64,000 nucleotides of DNA from Leidyana gryllorum EB-2025a (GCA_048772705.1 JBLWGC010000174.1:1-64000), one strand, 5' to 3'; positions 54,990-63,130 are shown, counted from the stretch's first letter. Notes: generated by a model not told the origin, from the sequence alone. A program made the numbers and translations.

Positions 54990-55060
54990 GCCTCCTTAGC
55001 TTAGGGGCAGAGCATTCGCTTTGTAAGCGAAAGGTCGCTGTTCGATTCCGGCAGGAGGCT
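54990..55060 (+). tRNA. tRNA-Thr-TGT: tRNA-Thr (TGT)
   Basis: Second copy of 31319 with the same T-stem deletion. Confidence 0.82.
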
Positions 55061-55097
55061 TCAGTCATTAGCCTAAACATGGTTGCGATCCTCTGCC

Positions 55098-55142
55098 CGC
55101 ATTTCGGACGGCGGCTTGCACACAGCACTCGGCCATCTTGCC
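55098..55142 (-). pseudogene. tRNA-Leu relic, D-arm deletion
   Basis: Second copy of 31427. Confidence 0.5.
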
Positions 55143-55237
55143 GGAGTGTTCTTGGCTCGCCGTTCCACCCATTTCCTCTCGGTGAAATCTCAAAATGCGA
55201 GGACTTCTGGGGTTGGAGGCCGGCGAGTTTACTAGCG

Positions 55238-55309
55238 CCCGAGATAGTATAGTGGTCAGTATTTCCGCCTGTCACGCGGGATACCCTGGTTCGATTCCCG
55301 GTCTCGGGG
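55238..55309 (+). tRNA. tRNA-Asp-GTC: tRNA-Asp (GTC) with C1:G72
   Basis: Second copy of 31567 with the same compensated acceptor pair. Confidence 0.9.
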
Positions 55310-55364
55310 CACAGATGGCTTCGCTGAAGATTCTCTCTTTTAGTTCTCGCTGAACGTCGCGAGC

Positions 55365-55438
55365 TACAGCCACCGAGGACCGAACTCGGGACCTTTTGGG
55401 TGTTGAGCAGACGTCGTAACCACTATACCGTTGACTGC
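55365..55438 (-). pseudogene. tRNA-Val (AAC) pseudogene
   Basis: Second copy of 31694. Confidence 0.65.
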
Positions 55439-55502
55439 ATGAATGGGCCCCGCAGCCCAAGAGGAGTGGCGAAGTTTTACGGAGCAGTGAAGACCAGTTC
55501 CA

Positions 55503-55573
55503 AGGTCGCGCCGGAAATCGAACCCAGGTCGGGAGATTCAGAGTCTCCAGTGCTAACCACTCACCACGCAACC
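55503..55573 (-). tRNA. tRNA-Gln-CTG: tRNA-Gln (CTG), D-loop deletion
   Basis: Second copy of 31832. Confidence 0.8.
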
Positions 55574-55758
55574 GCTTCAGCCCATCCCAGAAGAGTCGGT
55601 AGAACTATCCGGACTAGCCCTTTCTCAAATGAACACACGCAACACGAGTCTCTCTACTGACCGCTGAAATAATTAATTGGCTCCTGTATATAGCGCCCAG
55701 CGTAGAGCGTTCTATTTGAGTCGGACAATCATTGAAGCACGCTCTCCGCGAATGCTAC

Positions 55759-55840
55759 CGACAAGGGTGAGATTCGAACTCACGCGGGTGGAACCCAACG
55801 GCTTAGCAGGCCGCCGCCTTAACCGCTCGGCCACCTTGCC
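55759..55840 (-). tRNA. tRNA-Ser-GCT: tRNA-Ser (GCT)
   Basis: Second copy of 32088 and the last tRNA of the duplication. Confidence 0.94.
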
Positions 55841-55873
55841 GAGAGTGTAACTGATTACATCCTCCCTCGGGAA

Positions 55874-55931
55874 GGAAACGAATCGGCGACCTTTCGCTTA
55901 CTAAGCGAATGCTCCCCTAAGCTAAGAAAGC
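55874..55931 (-). pseudogene. tRNA-Thr (AGT), 3'-truncated
   Basis: AGT arm kept; D loop shortened, B box GATTCGTTTCC, 3' acceptor replaced. Closer to 34482 than to 32204, so the duplication ends at this point. Confidence 0.62.
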
Positions 55932-55999
55932 AATACAGGCCGCAGATCACGAATGAGTCACTGTTGACGGGGATTAATGGAGCACTTCGCTCAAGTAGC

Positions 56000-56072
56000 T
56001 TCCACTGCCGGGACTTGAACCCGGATCATGCGGGTGAGAGCCGCATATCCTAGCCACTTAGACTACAGTGGA
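56000..56072 (-). tRNA. tRNA-Glu-CTC: tRNA-Glu (CTC)
   Basis: Intact; one base change next to the variable loop (GCATGATCC). Confidence 0.95.
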
Positions 56073-56213
56073 CAAGTGCCCGAGTTGAGGCTTTGGGCGA
56101 GACCCGTACCATCTTGAGATGCAGCCACCTCGTTAGCCCACTTCGGTAGGGCAGTCAGCGCAACTAACCTCTCGAGAATCGCATTTCGGCTACCTCTGAC
56201 ATGTTGCAGACTA

Positions 56214-56285
56214 AGCAGTGTAGCTCAGTGGAAGAGTGTTGGGCTCATAACCCAAAGGTCCGTCGATCGAAACGACGCACTGCTA
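56214..56285 (+). tRNA. tRNA-iMet-CAT: initiator tRNA-Met (CAT)
   Basis: Intact. Confidence 0.96.
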
Positions 56286-56332
56286 AGTGTGCGCAGAAGG
56301 GAACAGTTGTAGGATAGATTGGCTCGTGAGCA

Positions 56333-56404
56333 AGCCTTCTGCCGGAATCGAACCGGCGACCTTTCGCTTACTAAGCGAATGCTCTGCCCCTAAGCTAAGA
56401 AGGC
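56333..56404 (-). tRNA. tRNA-Thr-AGT: tRNA-Thr (AGT)
   Basis: Intact. Confidence 0.96.
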
Positions 56405-56480
56405 AATGCAAGCCGGGAATCACGCATCAGTCCCTATTTACGCAAGTTATCAGAGCACTTTGATCGAGTACTCTAATGAC

Positions 56481-56553
56481 TTCCACTGCCGGGACTTGAA
56501 CCCGGATCGTGCGGGTGAAAGCCGCATATCCTAGCCACTTAGACTACAGTGGA
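56481..56553 (-). tRNA. tRNA-Glu-TTC: tRNA-Glu (TTC)
   Basis: Intact. Confidence 0.96.
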
Positions 56554-56605
56554 CAAGTGCTGGAGTTTAGGCTTCGGCCGAGAGCCGAACCGTCTCGGAA
56601 AGATT

Positions 56606-56650
56606 CCACAAGACTTTTGAAGGGAGAACCGCGGGTTCGGGCGGCGCGAG
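56606..56650 (+). pseudogene. Lys-derived relic, 5'-truncated
   Basis: Starts at CAAGACTTTTGAAGG; the 5' half present at 11793 has been deleted. Confidence 0.48.
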
Positions 56651-56716
56651 CAGTCCTAGTAAAGCTTGCTGAACCGTATGTGAAGCCACTGGCCGCAAAA
56701 TGCCAAGTTCGACAAC

Positions 56717-56798
56717 GGCAACTTGCCCGAGTGGTTAAGGGGGTAGACTAGAAATCTACTGGGCCGGGCCCGCGCTGGTTCAAATCCAGCAGTTGTCG
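56717..56798 (+). tRNA. tRNA-Ser-AGA: tRNA-Ser (AGA)
   Basis: Intact; same variable arm as 11927. Confidence 0.94.
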
Positions 56799-56864
56799 TG
56801 CGATGTGGTTGGAGGGTTAAACACCAACTCATTTCTGAATGTGGAAAAGCAACCATGTGTCCTC

Positions 56865-56935
56865 TGCATCTGCCGGGAATCGAACCCGGGTCGTCTCGAT
56901 GGCAACGAGACATTCTACCACTAGACCACAGATGC
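56865..56935 (-). tRNA. tRNA-Gly-GCC: tRNA-Gly (GCC)
   Basis: Intact. Confidence 0.96.
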
Positions 56936-57015
56936 GTCACACCTTGTTGTTGAAGCTCGTACACGGTAACGGCCGTTTTCTGAACGAATGGAATGTCCGT
57001 GGCGTGTTCAGAGCG

Positions 57016-57087
57016 TCCGAGATAGCATAGTGGTTACTATTTTCGAATGTCACGCCTAAGAAGCGGGCCGATTGCCGGTAAATGAGT
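57016..57087 (+). pseudogene. Asp-derived pseudogene
   Basis: As 12235, with ATGTCAC in the loop so the GTC triplet is still visible. Confidence 0.55.
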
Positions 57088-57107
57088 CTGGAACGGGGGA
57101 TGGTTTT

Positions 57108-57179
57108 GGGCCTATGGCGCAACGGTAGCGCGTCTGACTCCAGATCAGAAGGTTGGGTGTTCGAATCACTCTGGGCTCA
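57108..57179 (+). tRNA. tRNA-Trp-CCA: tRNA-Trp (CCA)
   Basis: Reference Trp gene. Acceptor GGGCCTA/TGGGCTC, A73, A box TGGCGCAACGG, loop CTCCAGA on a CTGA/TCAG stem, B box TGTTCGAATCA. A TTTTT run lies 14 nt downstream. Reads UGG. Confidence 0.96.
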
Positions 57180-57215
57180 ACCGGACTCTATGTTTTTCCC
57201 GTTTGGGGCGCAACC

Positions 57216-57295
57216 TGACAAAAGTGGGATTCGAACCCACGACCTTTCGGACTCCGGTGTGAGCACAGCGCCTCAGATCACTCGGTCACCTTGCC
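57216..57295 (-). tRNA. Leu-body tRNA with anticodon CAC
   Basis: Body as Leu(CAG) at 12436. The loop reads CTCACAC, so the anticodon (57259-57261) is CAC, Val. 5' acceptor GGCAAGG against TTTTGTC and GTGATCTGAGG in the D arm add minor damage. Confidence 0.7.
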
Positions 57296-57388
57296 GGGAT
57301 GTTGTTGGCTCGCCGCTCCACGCGTTTTCTATCCCTGGAATCTCAAGATGAAGGACTTTTGGGGTTTCAGGCCGGTGTGTTCGGAGCG

Positions 57389-57460
57389 TCCGAGATAGTA
57401 TAGTGGTTAGTATTTCCGCCTGTCACGCGGAAGACCCGGGTTCGATTCCCGGTCTCGGAG
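57389..57460 (+). tRNA. tRNA-Asp-GTC: tRNA-Asp (GTC)
   Basis: Intact. Confidence 0.96.
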
Positions 57461-57479
57461 CACAGTTGATCTCGCTTAA

Positions 57480-57505
57480 GAATCATACCACTAGACCAAA
57501 CAGCC
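57480..57505 (-). pseudogene. tRNA-Pro 5' fragment
   Basis: As 39871. Confidence 0.6.
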
Positions 57506-57594
57506 GCCTGTCGGTCGTGCAACGCGGTGAGCACAGTCGCGAGAGTGGTCATACGATGTTGAGAATCAACAAAATGCGACGGGGTCTGCACAAA

Positions 57595-57667
57595 GGGCGA
57601 CTAGCTCAAATGGTAGAGCGCTCGCTTAGCATGCGAGAGGTACTGGGATCGATGCCCAGGTCGTCCA
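57595..57667 (+). tRNA. tRNA-Ala-AGC: tRNA-Ala (AGC)
   Basis: Intact. Confidence 0.96.
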
Positions 57668-57767
57668 AACTTCGTAGTCTGCAAGTGCCGCTTTTTTACT
57701 ACAGAGTTGAAAGCTTTCAAGTGTGCCCTTTACCCTTGGCTAGACTCGGGCACCGCAGTATGTGTGA

Positions 57768-57840
57768 AGGTTGCCTCAGAGCCCGGATTTCCGAGTTTGC
57801 ATTTTACAATCACACACTCTGCCGACTAAGATACCAGAGT
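57768..57840 (-). pseudogene. Asn-derived relic (GTA)
   Basis: TTAGTCGGCAGAGTGTGTG is Asn-like; loop TTGTAAA shows GTA and both T and acceptor stems are lost. Relative at 62140. Confidence 0.5.
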
Positions 57841-57948
57841 CAGTTACAATATTTCAAAGGTCAGTAGAGAGACGCGTGTTGCATGTGTCCAGTTGAGGGA
57901 GCGCTAGCCCGGATGGCTCTACCAACTCTTTTTTGGGAAGGACTGATC

Positions 57949-58020
57949 GGTTACTTGGTGTAGTGGTTAGGACTGGGCACTCTAAATCTCCCGACCTAGG
58001 TTCGATTCCCGGAGCAACCT
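57949..58020 (+). tRNA. Gln-body tRNA with anticodon CTA (UAG-reading)
   Basis: D arm TGGTGTAGTGG, T arm GGTTCGATTCCCGG and T73 are Gln. The loop CTCTAAA carries CTA (57982-57984), complementary to the amber codon UAG. Acceptor GGTTACT/AGCAACC has one mismatch but shows paired changes relative to GGTTGCG/CGCGACC; stem GGGCA/TCTCC has one mismatch. Confidence 0.7.
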
Positions 58021-58083
58021 CAAAACTAGTCCTCACTTTTTCGTGAAACCTCGCCACTTCTCTTGGTCTGCGGGACCTTCGCC

Positions 58084-58156
58084 GCAGCCATGATCTAGTG
58101 GTCACCACGTTTGCTTAACACGCAGAAGGTCCCGAGTTCGATCCTCGGTGGCTGTA
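58084..58156 (+). tRNA. tRNA-Val-AAC: tRNA-Val (AAC)
   Basis: Acceptor and T arm intact; A box TGATCTAGTGG and stem TTTGC/GCAGA one mismatch. Confidence 0.86.
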
Positions 58157-58211
58157 GCTCGCAACTTTCAGCGACACCCAAATGAGACAATCTTAAGCGG
58201 AATCAACTGTG

Positions 58212-58268
58212 CTCTGAAACCAAGCATCGAATCCGGGTATTCCGCGTGACAGGCGGAAATACTGACCA
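58212..58268 (-). pseudogene. tRNA-Asp, 5'-truncated
   Basis: 3' acceptor, T arm and GTC arm kept; D arm and 5' acceptor replaced. An Asp 5' scrap (TCCGAGATGAAATAG) lies at 58303 on the plus strand. Confidence 0.58.
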
Positions 58269-58377
58269 GACTTTTGGGGTTGAAGTCCGGCGCGTTGACG
58301 AGCGTCCGAGATGAAATAGTTCCTTCTCGAGACTTCACGGGCACAAAACATGCCATGTGGCGAGCCAAGAACACGGC

Positions 58378-58457
58378 GGCAAGATGGCCGGGTGGTCTGA
58401 AGCGCTGTGTTCAGGCCGCAGTTCTAAATCGCGTGGGCTCTAATCTCAAGCTTGTCA
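58378..58457 (+). pseudogene. tRNA-Leu (CAG)-like, degraded T arm
   Basis: CAG arm intact, D arm CCGGGTGG, T arm GGGCTCTAATCTC, 3' GCTTGTC. Confidence 0.62.
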
Positions 58458-58503
58458 TGCATACTATGTCAAAAACCACGGAATGCTATGACGTCTGCAC
58501 AGC

Positions 58504-58518
58504 GGGCGACTAGCTCAA
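58504..58518 (+). pseudogene. tRNA-Ala 5' stub
   Basis: GGGCGACTAGCTCAA ends abruptly and joins the flank of Gly(GCC). Confidence 0.6.
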
Positions 58519-58529
58519 CGCTGGATTGT

Positions 58530-58600
58530 GCATCTGTGGTCTAGTGGTAGAATGTCTCGTTGCCACCGAGACGACCCAGGTTCGATTCCCGACAGACGCA
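58530..58600 (+). tRNA. tRNA-Gly-GCC: tRNA-Gly (GCC)
   Basis: Anticodon stem TCTCG/CGAGA perfect; CAGACGC gives one acceptor mismatch. Confidence 0.87.
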
Positions 58601-58744
58601 GGAGGCACGCCTCAAACCGCCGTGGCAAATTAACAGAAACGCTAACAAGCTTGGTCGCCACGAGGCCGGGGCATTCTGACACTTGATGTAACAACCCCCT
58701 GACATAGAATCGAATGTGAGTTACGCGGTGGCACGGCGGTGATC

Positions 58745-58818
58745 GCTCCCCTAGCTCAGCTGGTTAGAGCATCGGCCTCATGTGCCGAAGGTTGAGGGTT
58801 CGATCCCCCCGGGGAGCA
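58745..58818 (+). tRNA. Ile-body tRNA with anticodon CAT
   Basis: Acceptor GCTCCCC/GGGGAGC, stem TCGGC/GCCGA and T arm equal tRNA-Ile(TAT). The loop reads CTCATGT, so the anticodon (58779-58781) is CAT, Met, by one T-to-C change. The acceptor and arms are otherwise intact. Confidence 0.88.
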
Positions 58819-58905
58819 AATCCACCCAATGACAGCCGAACGCGACCGCCGAGTACTCCAGCATTTGACACCTATGAGTGCCCTAGCCGGGCAGGGCGAC
58901 CAGGA

Positions 58906-58945
58906 GGCTGTTTGACCTTCAGGTATCATTCTCCCTCGCTTGGAA
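58906..58945 (+). pseudogene. tRNA-Pro 5' relic
   Basis: GGCTGTTTGACCTTCAGGTATCATT, a more diverged form of 9774. Confidence 0.48.
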
Positions 58946-58959
58946 GAACGTTGCAAGTG

Positions 58960-58983
58960 GGTGTTGTAGCTCAGTCGGCAGAG
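58960..58983 (+). pseudogene. tRNA-Asn 5' fragment of Asn/Ser fusion
   Basis: As 9828, acceptor GGTGTTG. Confidence 0.66.
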
Positions 58984-59013
58984 TCTACCCCCTAACCACT
59001 CGGGCAAGTTGCC
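58983..59013 (-). pseudogene. tRNA-Ser 5' fragment of Asn/Ser fusion
   Basis: As 9851. Confidence 0.66.
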
Positions 59014-59081
59014 ACCTCCAACTGGGCATCTTGCGCCCAGTGCCGTCACATACGGTTCAGCAAGCTCGACTCGGACGTCTC

Positions 59082-59136
59082 GCGCTGCCCGAACCTGCGG
59101 TCTCCCCTTGCGCTCTACCGACGGACTTGGGGCGGC
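59082..59136 (-). pseudogene. Lys-derived relic with deletion
   Basis: As 9948, but about ten bases around the former anticodon are missing. Confidence 0.48.
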
Positions 59137-59235
59137 GACGAAGCTCGGACTTAGTAACAAATTCCATTCGTATTGATCGTTGAATCTTGGGCCTTCCTCG
59201 GGTACAGGCCAAGCTGTATCAGAGATGCACTCAAT

Positions 59236-59309
59236 TGGTCACGGCCGGACTCCAACCGGGGACTCAGAACTTATTAGGCTCACGCTATGGCCGCCTGAAA
59301 TACGCGACC
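59236..59309 (-). pseudogene. tRNA-Ile (AAT)-like relic
   Basis: As 17864. Confidence 0.55.
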
Positions 59310-59553
59310 GCTTCAGAGTTGAGGTCAACAGTCACTAGCCGAAGGAGCCGACTGATGTGTTCAGCAAAGCCTTATGATTGGTACTGAACCGGCCACTCCG
59401 ACCTTCGTCCACCCCGCCAAGCAGTCATTCCAAACGCAAATACTGACATCGAGAAGGGGGTGTACCTACACCACTAACAGTCCCACACGGGAATCCCGAC
59501 CGAAGGTGCGCTGGTCCGGATGGCTGTACCGACTCTTTTAGGATGGGCTGAAT

Positions 59554-59625
59554 GGTTGCGTGGTGTAGTGGTTAGCACTGGAGACTTTGAATCTCCCGAC
59601 CTGGGTTCGATTCCCGGCGCGACCT
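59554..59625 (+). tRNA. tRNA-Gln-TTG: tRNA-Gln (TTG)
   Basis: Intact; duplicate of 42444. Confidence 0.96.
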
Positions 59626-59687
59626 TGGAACTGGTCCTCACTACTTCGTGAAACTTCGCTATCCCTTGGGCTGCGGGGACCATCCGT

Positions 59688-59760
59688 GCAGCCATGGTCT
59701 AGCGGTTACGACGTCTGCTTCACACGCAGAAGGTCCCGAGTTCGATCCTCGGTGGCTGTA
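59688..59760 (+). tRNA. tRNA-Val-CAC: tRNA-Val (CAC)
   Basis: Intact; duplicate of 42578. Confidence 0.95.
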
Positions 59761-59795
59761 GCTTGCAACTTTCAGCGGCAACCAAAGGAAACAAT

Positions 59796-59867
59796 CTCCG
59801 AAACTGGGCATCGAACCCGGATCTTCCGCGTGACAGGCAGAAGTCCTGACCACTACTTTATCTCGGA
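59796..59867 (-). tRNA. tRNA-Asp-GTC: tRNA-Asp (GTC)
   Basis: Duplicate of 42686 with the same D arm; T stem CCGGG/CCCAG. Confidence 0.78.
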
Positions 59868-59961
59868 CGCTCGTCAACGCGCCGGACTTCAACCGCGAAA
59901 GTCTTCCTTCTCGAAACTTCACGGACAAAAAACGCGTGGAGCGACGAACCAACAAGACTGC

Positions 59962-60044
59962 GGCAAGATGGCCTAGTGGTCTAAGGCTCTGTGTTCAGGC
60001 CGCAGTCCGAAAGGGCGTGGGTTCAAATCCCACTCTTGTTGTCA
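59962..60044 (+). tRNA. tRNA-Leu-CAG: tRNA-Leu (CAG) with 3-nt acceptor duplication
   Basis: CAG arm intact; 3' strand reads TCTTGTTGTC with TTG repeated, making 83 nt; B box GGTTCAAATCC, D arm CCTAGTGG. Confidence 0.72.
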
Positions 60045-60114
60045 GCCGTTGTATTGTATTGGTAGGTAGTCCCCTCTCTTCACTGATAGACAGGTCGTTC
60101 GAGCTACATACGGC

Positions 60115-60185
60115 TGCACCTGCCGGGACTCGAACCCGGGTTACGACCTTGGAAGGGTCGCATCTTACCCTTAGACCACAAGTGC
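60115..60185 (-). tRNA. tRNA-Gly-TCC: tRNA-Gly (TCC)
   Basis: Reference Gly(TCC). Acceptor GCACTTG/CAGGTGC, A73, loop CTTCCAA on CGACC/GGTCG, B box GGTTCGAGTCC, all intact. Confidence 0.96.
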
Positions 60186-60335
60186 AATTGCGAAAGAGTT
60201 GCAGCACCCCGAGACACTCGGGCGATTTCTGCGCGCCACCGTCCGCCATACACCCAAAATTGTCCACCGACTTCAAACTCATTGGCATGTGGTCAGGGAT
60301 GGATTTCCAACATCTTCAACCTTCAGGTCATCTTT

Positions 60336-60407
60336 AGGGCACGCGCGGAGTTGAACCACGGACTTGCTGATCTGCAGTCAGCTGCTCTACCACTGAGCTA
60401 CGTACCC
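60336..60407 (-). tRNA. tRNA-Cys-GCA: tRNA-Cys (GCA)
   Basis: Intact. Confidence 0.96.
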
Positions 60408-60503
60408 ACAAAACACCCGTCATACTCGCTCAACTCGATTTTGTCTTCTTGTTTGAAGCAAAATGGCCGTTATTGTGCACGAGCTTGAACAACAACGAGT
60501 CAT

Positions 60504-60574
60504 GCATCTGTGGTCTAGTGGTAGAATGTCTCGTTGCCATCGAGACGACCCGGGTTCGATTCCCGGCAGATGCA
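60504..60574 (+). tRNA. tRNA-Gly-GCC: tRNA-Gly (GCC)
   Basis: Intact with perfect T stem. Confidence 0.96.
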
Positions 60575-60651
60575 GCAGACACATGATTGTTTTCCCACCA
60601 TTCCAGGGATTCACGCTTGAGTTGGTTGTTGACCCCTCCAACCACATCGCA

Positions 60652-60672
60652 CGACAACTGCTGGATTTGAAC
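60652..60672 (-). pseudogene. tRNA-Ser 3' stub
   Basis: 3' acceptor and half the T arm of Ser(NGA), cut inside the B box and joined to the flank of a Pro gene. Confidence 0.6.
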
Positions 60673-60707
60673 GCAACTTGTCCCATCGGGTGAACCGACG
60701 ACCAAGA

Positions 60708-60774
60708 GGGCTGTGCTGGGAATCGAACCAGGACTCCACCCTGAGGGGGGGTCATAGCACTAGACCAAACAGCC
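60708..60774 (-). pseudogene. tRNA-Pro (AGG) pseudogene
   Basis: Acceptor nearly intact; C33 and AGG retained, but the anticodon stem is CCCCC/GGAG and five bases are missing. Confidence 0.65.
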
Positions 60775-60915
60775 CATCGGTCCGTGGTGCAAATGGCTGG
60801 TACAGTCGAGAGACTGGTCATAATATGTCAAGAACCACTAAATGCTATGGGGTATGCACAGCGGAATGATATAGCACAGCCACGACCGATGGAGTTGATG
60901 CCCGATCACATAACA

Positions 60916-60997
60916 CGACAACTGCTGGATTCGAACCAGCGCGGGCCAGGCCCAATAGACTTCTAGACTAACCCCTTAACCACTCGGGCAAGCTGCC
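60916..60997 (-). tRNA. tRNA-Ser-AGA: tRNA-Ser (AGA)
   Basis: Loop CTAGAAG; one stem mismatch (TTAGT/TCTAT); acceptor GGCAGCT against AGTTGTC has one mismatch; B box GGTTCGAATCC. Confidence 0.82.
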
Positions 60998-61080
60998 ACC
61001 TGTCGAATTCGACATGTCGCGGAAGTGACCAAATACCCCCATGTTCAGCCTGGCCTGCGGCATTGATAGATGTCTAAACT

Positions 61081-61128
61081 GACCTCTCGCGTGCAAAGTC
61101 ACCGCTCTACCACTTGAGATTGCCGCCG
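61081..61128 (-). pseudogene. tRNA-Ala (TGC)-derived 5' relic
   Basis: Copy of the relic at 544. Confidence 0.48.
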
Positions 61129-61214
61129 ACCCGCCAAACCTAGGTGAACTTCCAATCTGAGACCGACTCACAGTTCTCTGGCGCCTCATTCGTCAGTGCA
61201 ACTGTTGTGACTCG

Positions 61215-61287
61215 TCCACTGTAGTCTAAGTGGCTAGGATATGCGGCTCTCACCCGCACGATCCGGGTTCAAGTCCCGGCAGTGGAA
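61215..61287 (+). tRNA. tRNA-Glu-CTC: tRNA-Glu (CTC)
   Basis: Intact. Confidence 0.96.
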
Positions 61288-61347
61288 CTCCAGCTGAGTG
61301 TGCTTGTAGGCAACAGTTCCATTCTTACTCCCAGGGAAATAGATGCA

Positions 61348-61420
61348 CACCGCCCGCGGGGCTCGAACCCTCAACTGCAAAATTAAGAGTCTTGCGCTCT
61401 ACCGACTGATCTAGGGCGGC
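61348..61420 (-). tRNA. tRNA-Lys-CTT: tRNA-Lys (CTT)
   Basis: Loop CTCTTAA gives CTT on a CAAGA/TTTTG stem; the only CTT gene here. A box TAGATCAGTCGG and one T-stem mismatch. Reads AAG. Confidence 0.87.
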
Positions 61421-61631
61421 AGGAATGCAAGGACACAAAACCCGATAGCCCGACATCTTAAGTGGCTTTGGTACCCAACAGCCTCACTTGAAGATTGTCC
61501 CGAATCCTGGCTTGGATAGTATGTCCCCGAATGGGAGATGCGGGTGAAGTCTGTCCACACCCACCATCGGGCGTAGCTGCCCATGTCCTGTCTTGATCGC
61601 TACACACTCCCATTTGACGGCTCCGTTAGTC

Positions 61632-61704
61632 GGCGCTATGGCCTAATGGATATGGCATCGGTCTACGGAACCGGGGATTCTGGGTTCGAGTCCCAGTAGC
61701 GTCT
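61632..61704 (+). tRNA. tRNA-Arg-ACG: tRNA-Arg (ACG)
   Basis: Intact; duplicate of 1153. Confidence 0.95.
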
Positions 61705-61806
61705 GGGCGGATGGCCGGGTTGCAGCCTGTTGAGTCAACAACTCAGATCCTGTCTTAGCTGTCGGGGGATGGGTCGAGTGCCGTGTTGCGTCAACAACTA
61801 TCAGAC

Positions 61807-61877
61807 GGGCTGTTCTGGGAATCGAACCAGGACTCCTTCCACCCTAAGGAAGGATCATACCACTAGACCAAACAGCC
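61807..61877 (-). tRNA. tRNA-Pro-AGG: tRNA-Pro (AGG)
   Basis: Acceptor and AGG arm intact; one base missing in the 5' T stem. Confidence 0.88.
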
Positions 61878-61965
61878 GCCTGACGGTCGTGCAACCCGCT
61901 GGGTACACTCGAGAGAGGGGTCATACTATGTGAAGTACCACTAAATGCGATGGGGTCTGCACAGC

Positions 61966-62038
61966 AGGGGACTAGCTCAAATGGTGAAGCGCTCGCTTAG
62001 CGTGCAAGAGGTACTGGGATCAATGCCCAGGTCGTCCA
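61966..62038 (+). tRNA. tRNA-Ala-AGC: tRNA-Ala (AGC), degraded
   Basis: Loop TTAGCGT; acceptor AGGGGAC/GTCGTCC mismatched at 1 and 4; D loop GGTGAAGCG. Confidence 0.7.
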
Positions 62039-62139
62039 AAGTTTGTAGTGCTGCAACTGGCGCTATTTGACTACAGAGTTGAGAGCTTTGAGGGTGCCCT
62101 GTAGCCCTTAGATGGACTTGGGCACCGCAGTATGTGTGA

Positions 62140-62212
62140 AGGTTGCCTCAGAGACCGGATCTGCGAGTTTGTATTTTACAACCACACGCTCTGCCGACTA
62201 AAGTACAAGAGC
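62140..62212 (-). pseudogene. Asn-derived relic (GTA)
   Basis: As 57768, with TTAGTCGGCAGAGCGTGTGG still clear and GTA at the anticodon. Confidence 0.52.
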
Positions 62213-62315
62213 CAGTTTCAATATCTCAGAGGTTAGTAGAGATACGCGTGTTGCGTGTGTCCGGTTGAGGGCTAGTCCGGAGGCTCTACCAACTCTTTTT
62301 GTGAAGGAGTGAATG

Positions 62316-62387
62316 GGTTGCGTGGTGTAGTGGTTAGCACTGGAGACTCTGAATCTCCCGATCTGGGTTCGATTCCCGGCGCGACCT
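62316..62387 (+). tRNA. tRNA-Gln-CTG: tRNA-Gln (CTG)
   Basis: Intact with CTGGG T stem. Confidence 0.96.
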
Positions 62388-62450
62388 CACAACTAATTCT
62401 CACTGCTTTGTGAAACCTCACCACTCCTCTTGATCTGGGGGACCTTCCGT

Positions 62451-62523
62451 GCAGCCATGGTCTAGTGGTCACGACGTCTGCTTAACACGCAGAAGGTCCC
62501 GAGTTCGATCCTCGGTGGCTGTA
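62451..62523 (+). tRNA. tRNA-Val-AAC: tRNA-Val (AAC)
   Basis: Intact. Confidence 0.95.
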
Positions 62524-62576
62524 ACTCGCGTTTGTCAGGCGAGCACCACGAAATCTAAAGCGGAAGAACGAAGTGT

Positions 62577-62647
62577 CTCCGAGACCGGTAATCGAACCCG
62601 GTCTTCCGAGTGACAGGCGGAAATACTAAGCACTATACTATCTCGGA
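62577..62647 (-). tRNA. tRNA-Asp-GTC: tRNA-Asp (GTC)
   Basis: Acceptor intact; stem CCGC/TCGG one mismatch; one base missing in the 5' T stem region. Confidence 0.83.
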
Positions 62648-62739
62648 CGCTCGTGGATACCCCGGCCTTCAACCCCAAAAATCCTCCCTTCTCGAGACTT
62701 CACGGACAAGCGTGTAAAGTGGCGAGCCAAGGACACTCC

Positions 62740-62794
62740 GGCAAGATGGCCGAGTGGTCCAAGGCGCTGTGTTAAGGCCGCAGTCCGAAAGGGC
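62740..62794 (+). pseudogene. tRNA-Leu (AAG), 3'-truncated
   Basis: Acceptor, D arm and AAG arm perfect; from GGGCGGG the sequence continues as the flank that precedes Arg(ACG). Confidence 0.68.
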
Positions 62795-62884
62795 GGGTGA
62801 AGTCTGTCCAGACCCACCATCGGGCGTCGCTGCCCATGTCCTGTCTTGATCGCTACACACTTCCATTTGACGGCTCCGCTAGTC

Positions 62885-62957
62885 GGCGCTAGGGCCTAAT
62901 GGATATGGCATCGGTCTACGGAACCGGGGATTCTGGGTTCGAGTCCCAGTAGCGTCT
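62885..62957 (+). tRNA. tRNA-Arg-ACG: tRNA-Arg (ACG), G8
   Basis: All stems intact but the invariant T8 is G (GCTAGGGCC), also hitting the A box. Confidence 0.83.
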
Positions 62958-63058
62958 GGGCGAATGGCCGGGTTGCAGCCTGCGGAGTCAACAACTCAGA
63001 TCCCGTCTTAGCTGTCCGGGATGGGTCGAGTGCCGTGTTGCGTCAACAACTATCAGAC

Positions 63059-63130
63059 GGGCTGTTCTTGGAATGGAACCCAGGACTTCTTCCACCCGAA
63101 GGAAGAATCATACCACTAGACCAAACAGCC
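63059..63130 (-). tRNA. tRNA-Pro-CGG: tRNA-Pro (CGG)
   Basis: Acceptor and TTCGGGT arm intact; T arm GGTTCCATTCC AAG. Confidence 0.86.

Larger units (their letters stand above)
50014..55870. repeat. large direct duplication, copy 2
   Basis: Shorter by 478 + 1086 bp than copy 1; both losses are explained by exchange between paralogous tRNA units. Confidence 0.92.
58530..59440. repeat. partial copy of the Gly/Ile(TAT) cassette
   Basis: Matches 9398-10300 but carries CAT in the Ile gene and extra deletions. Confidence 0.82.
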
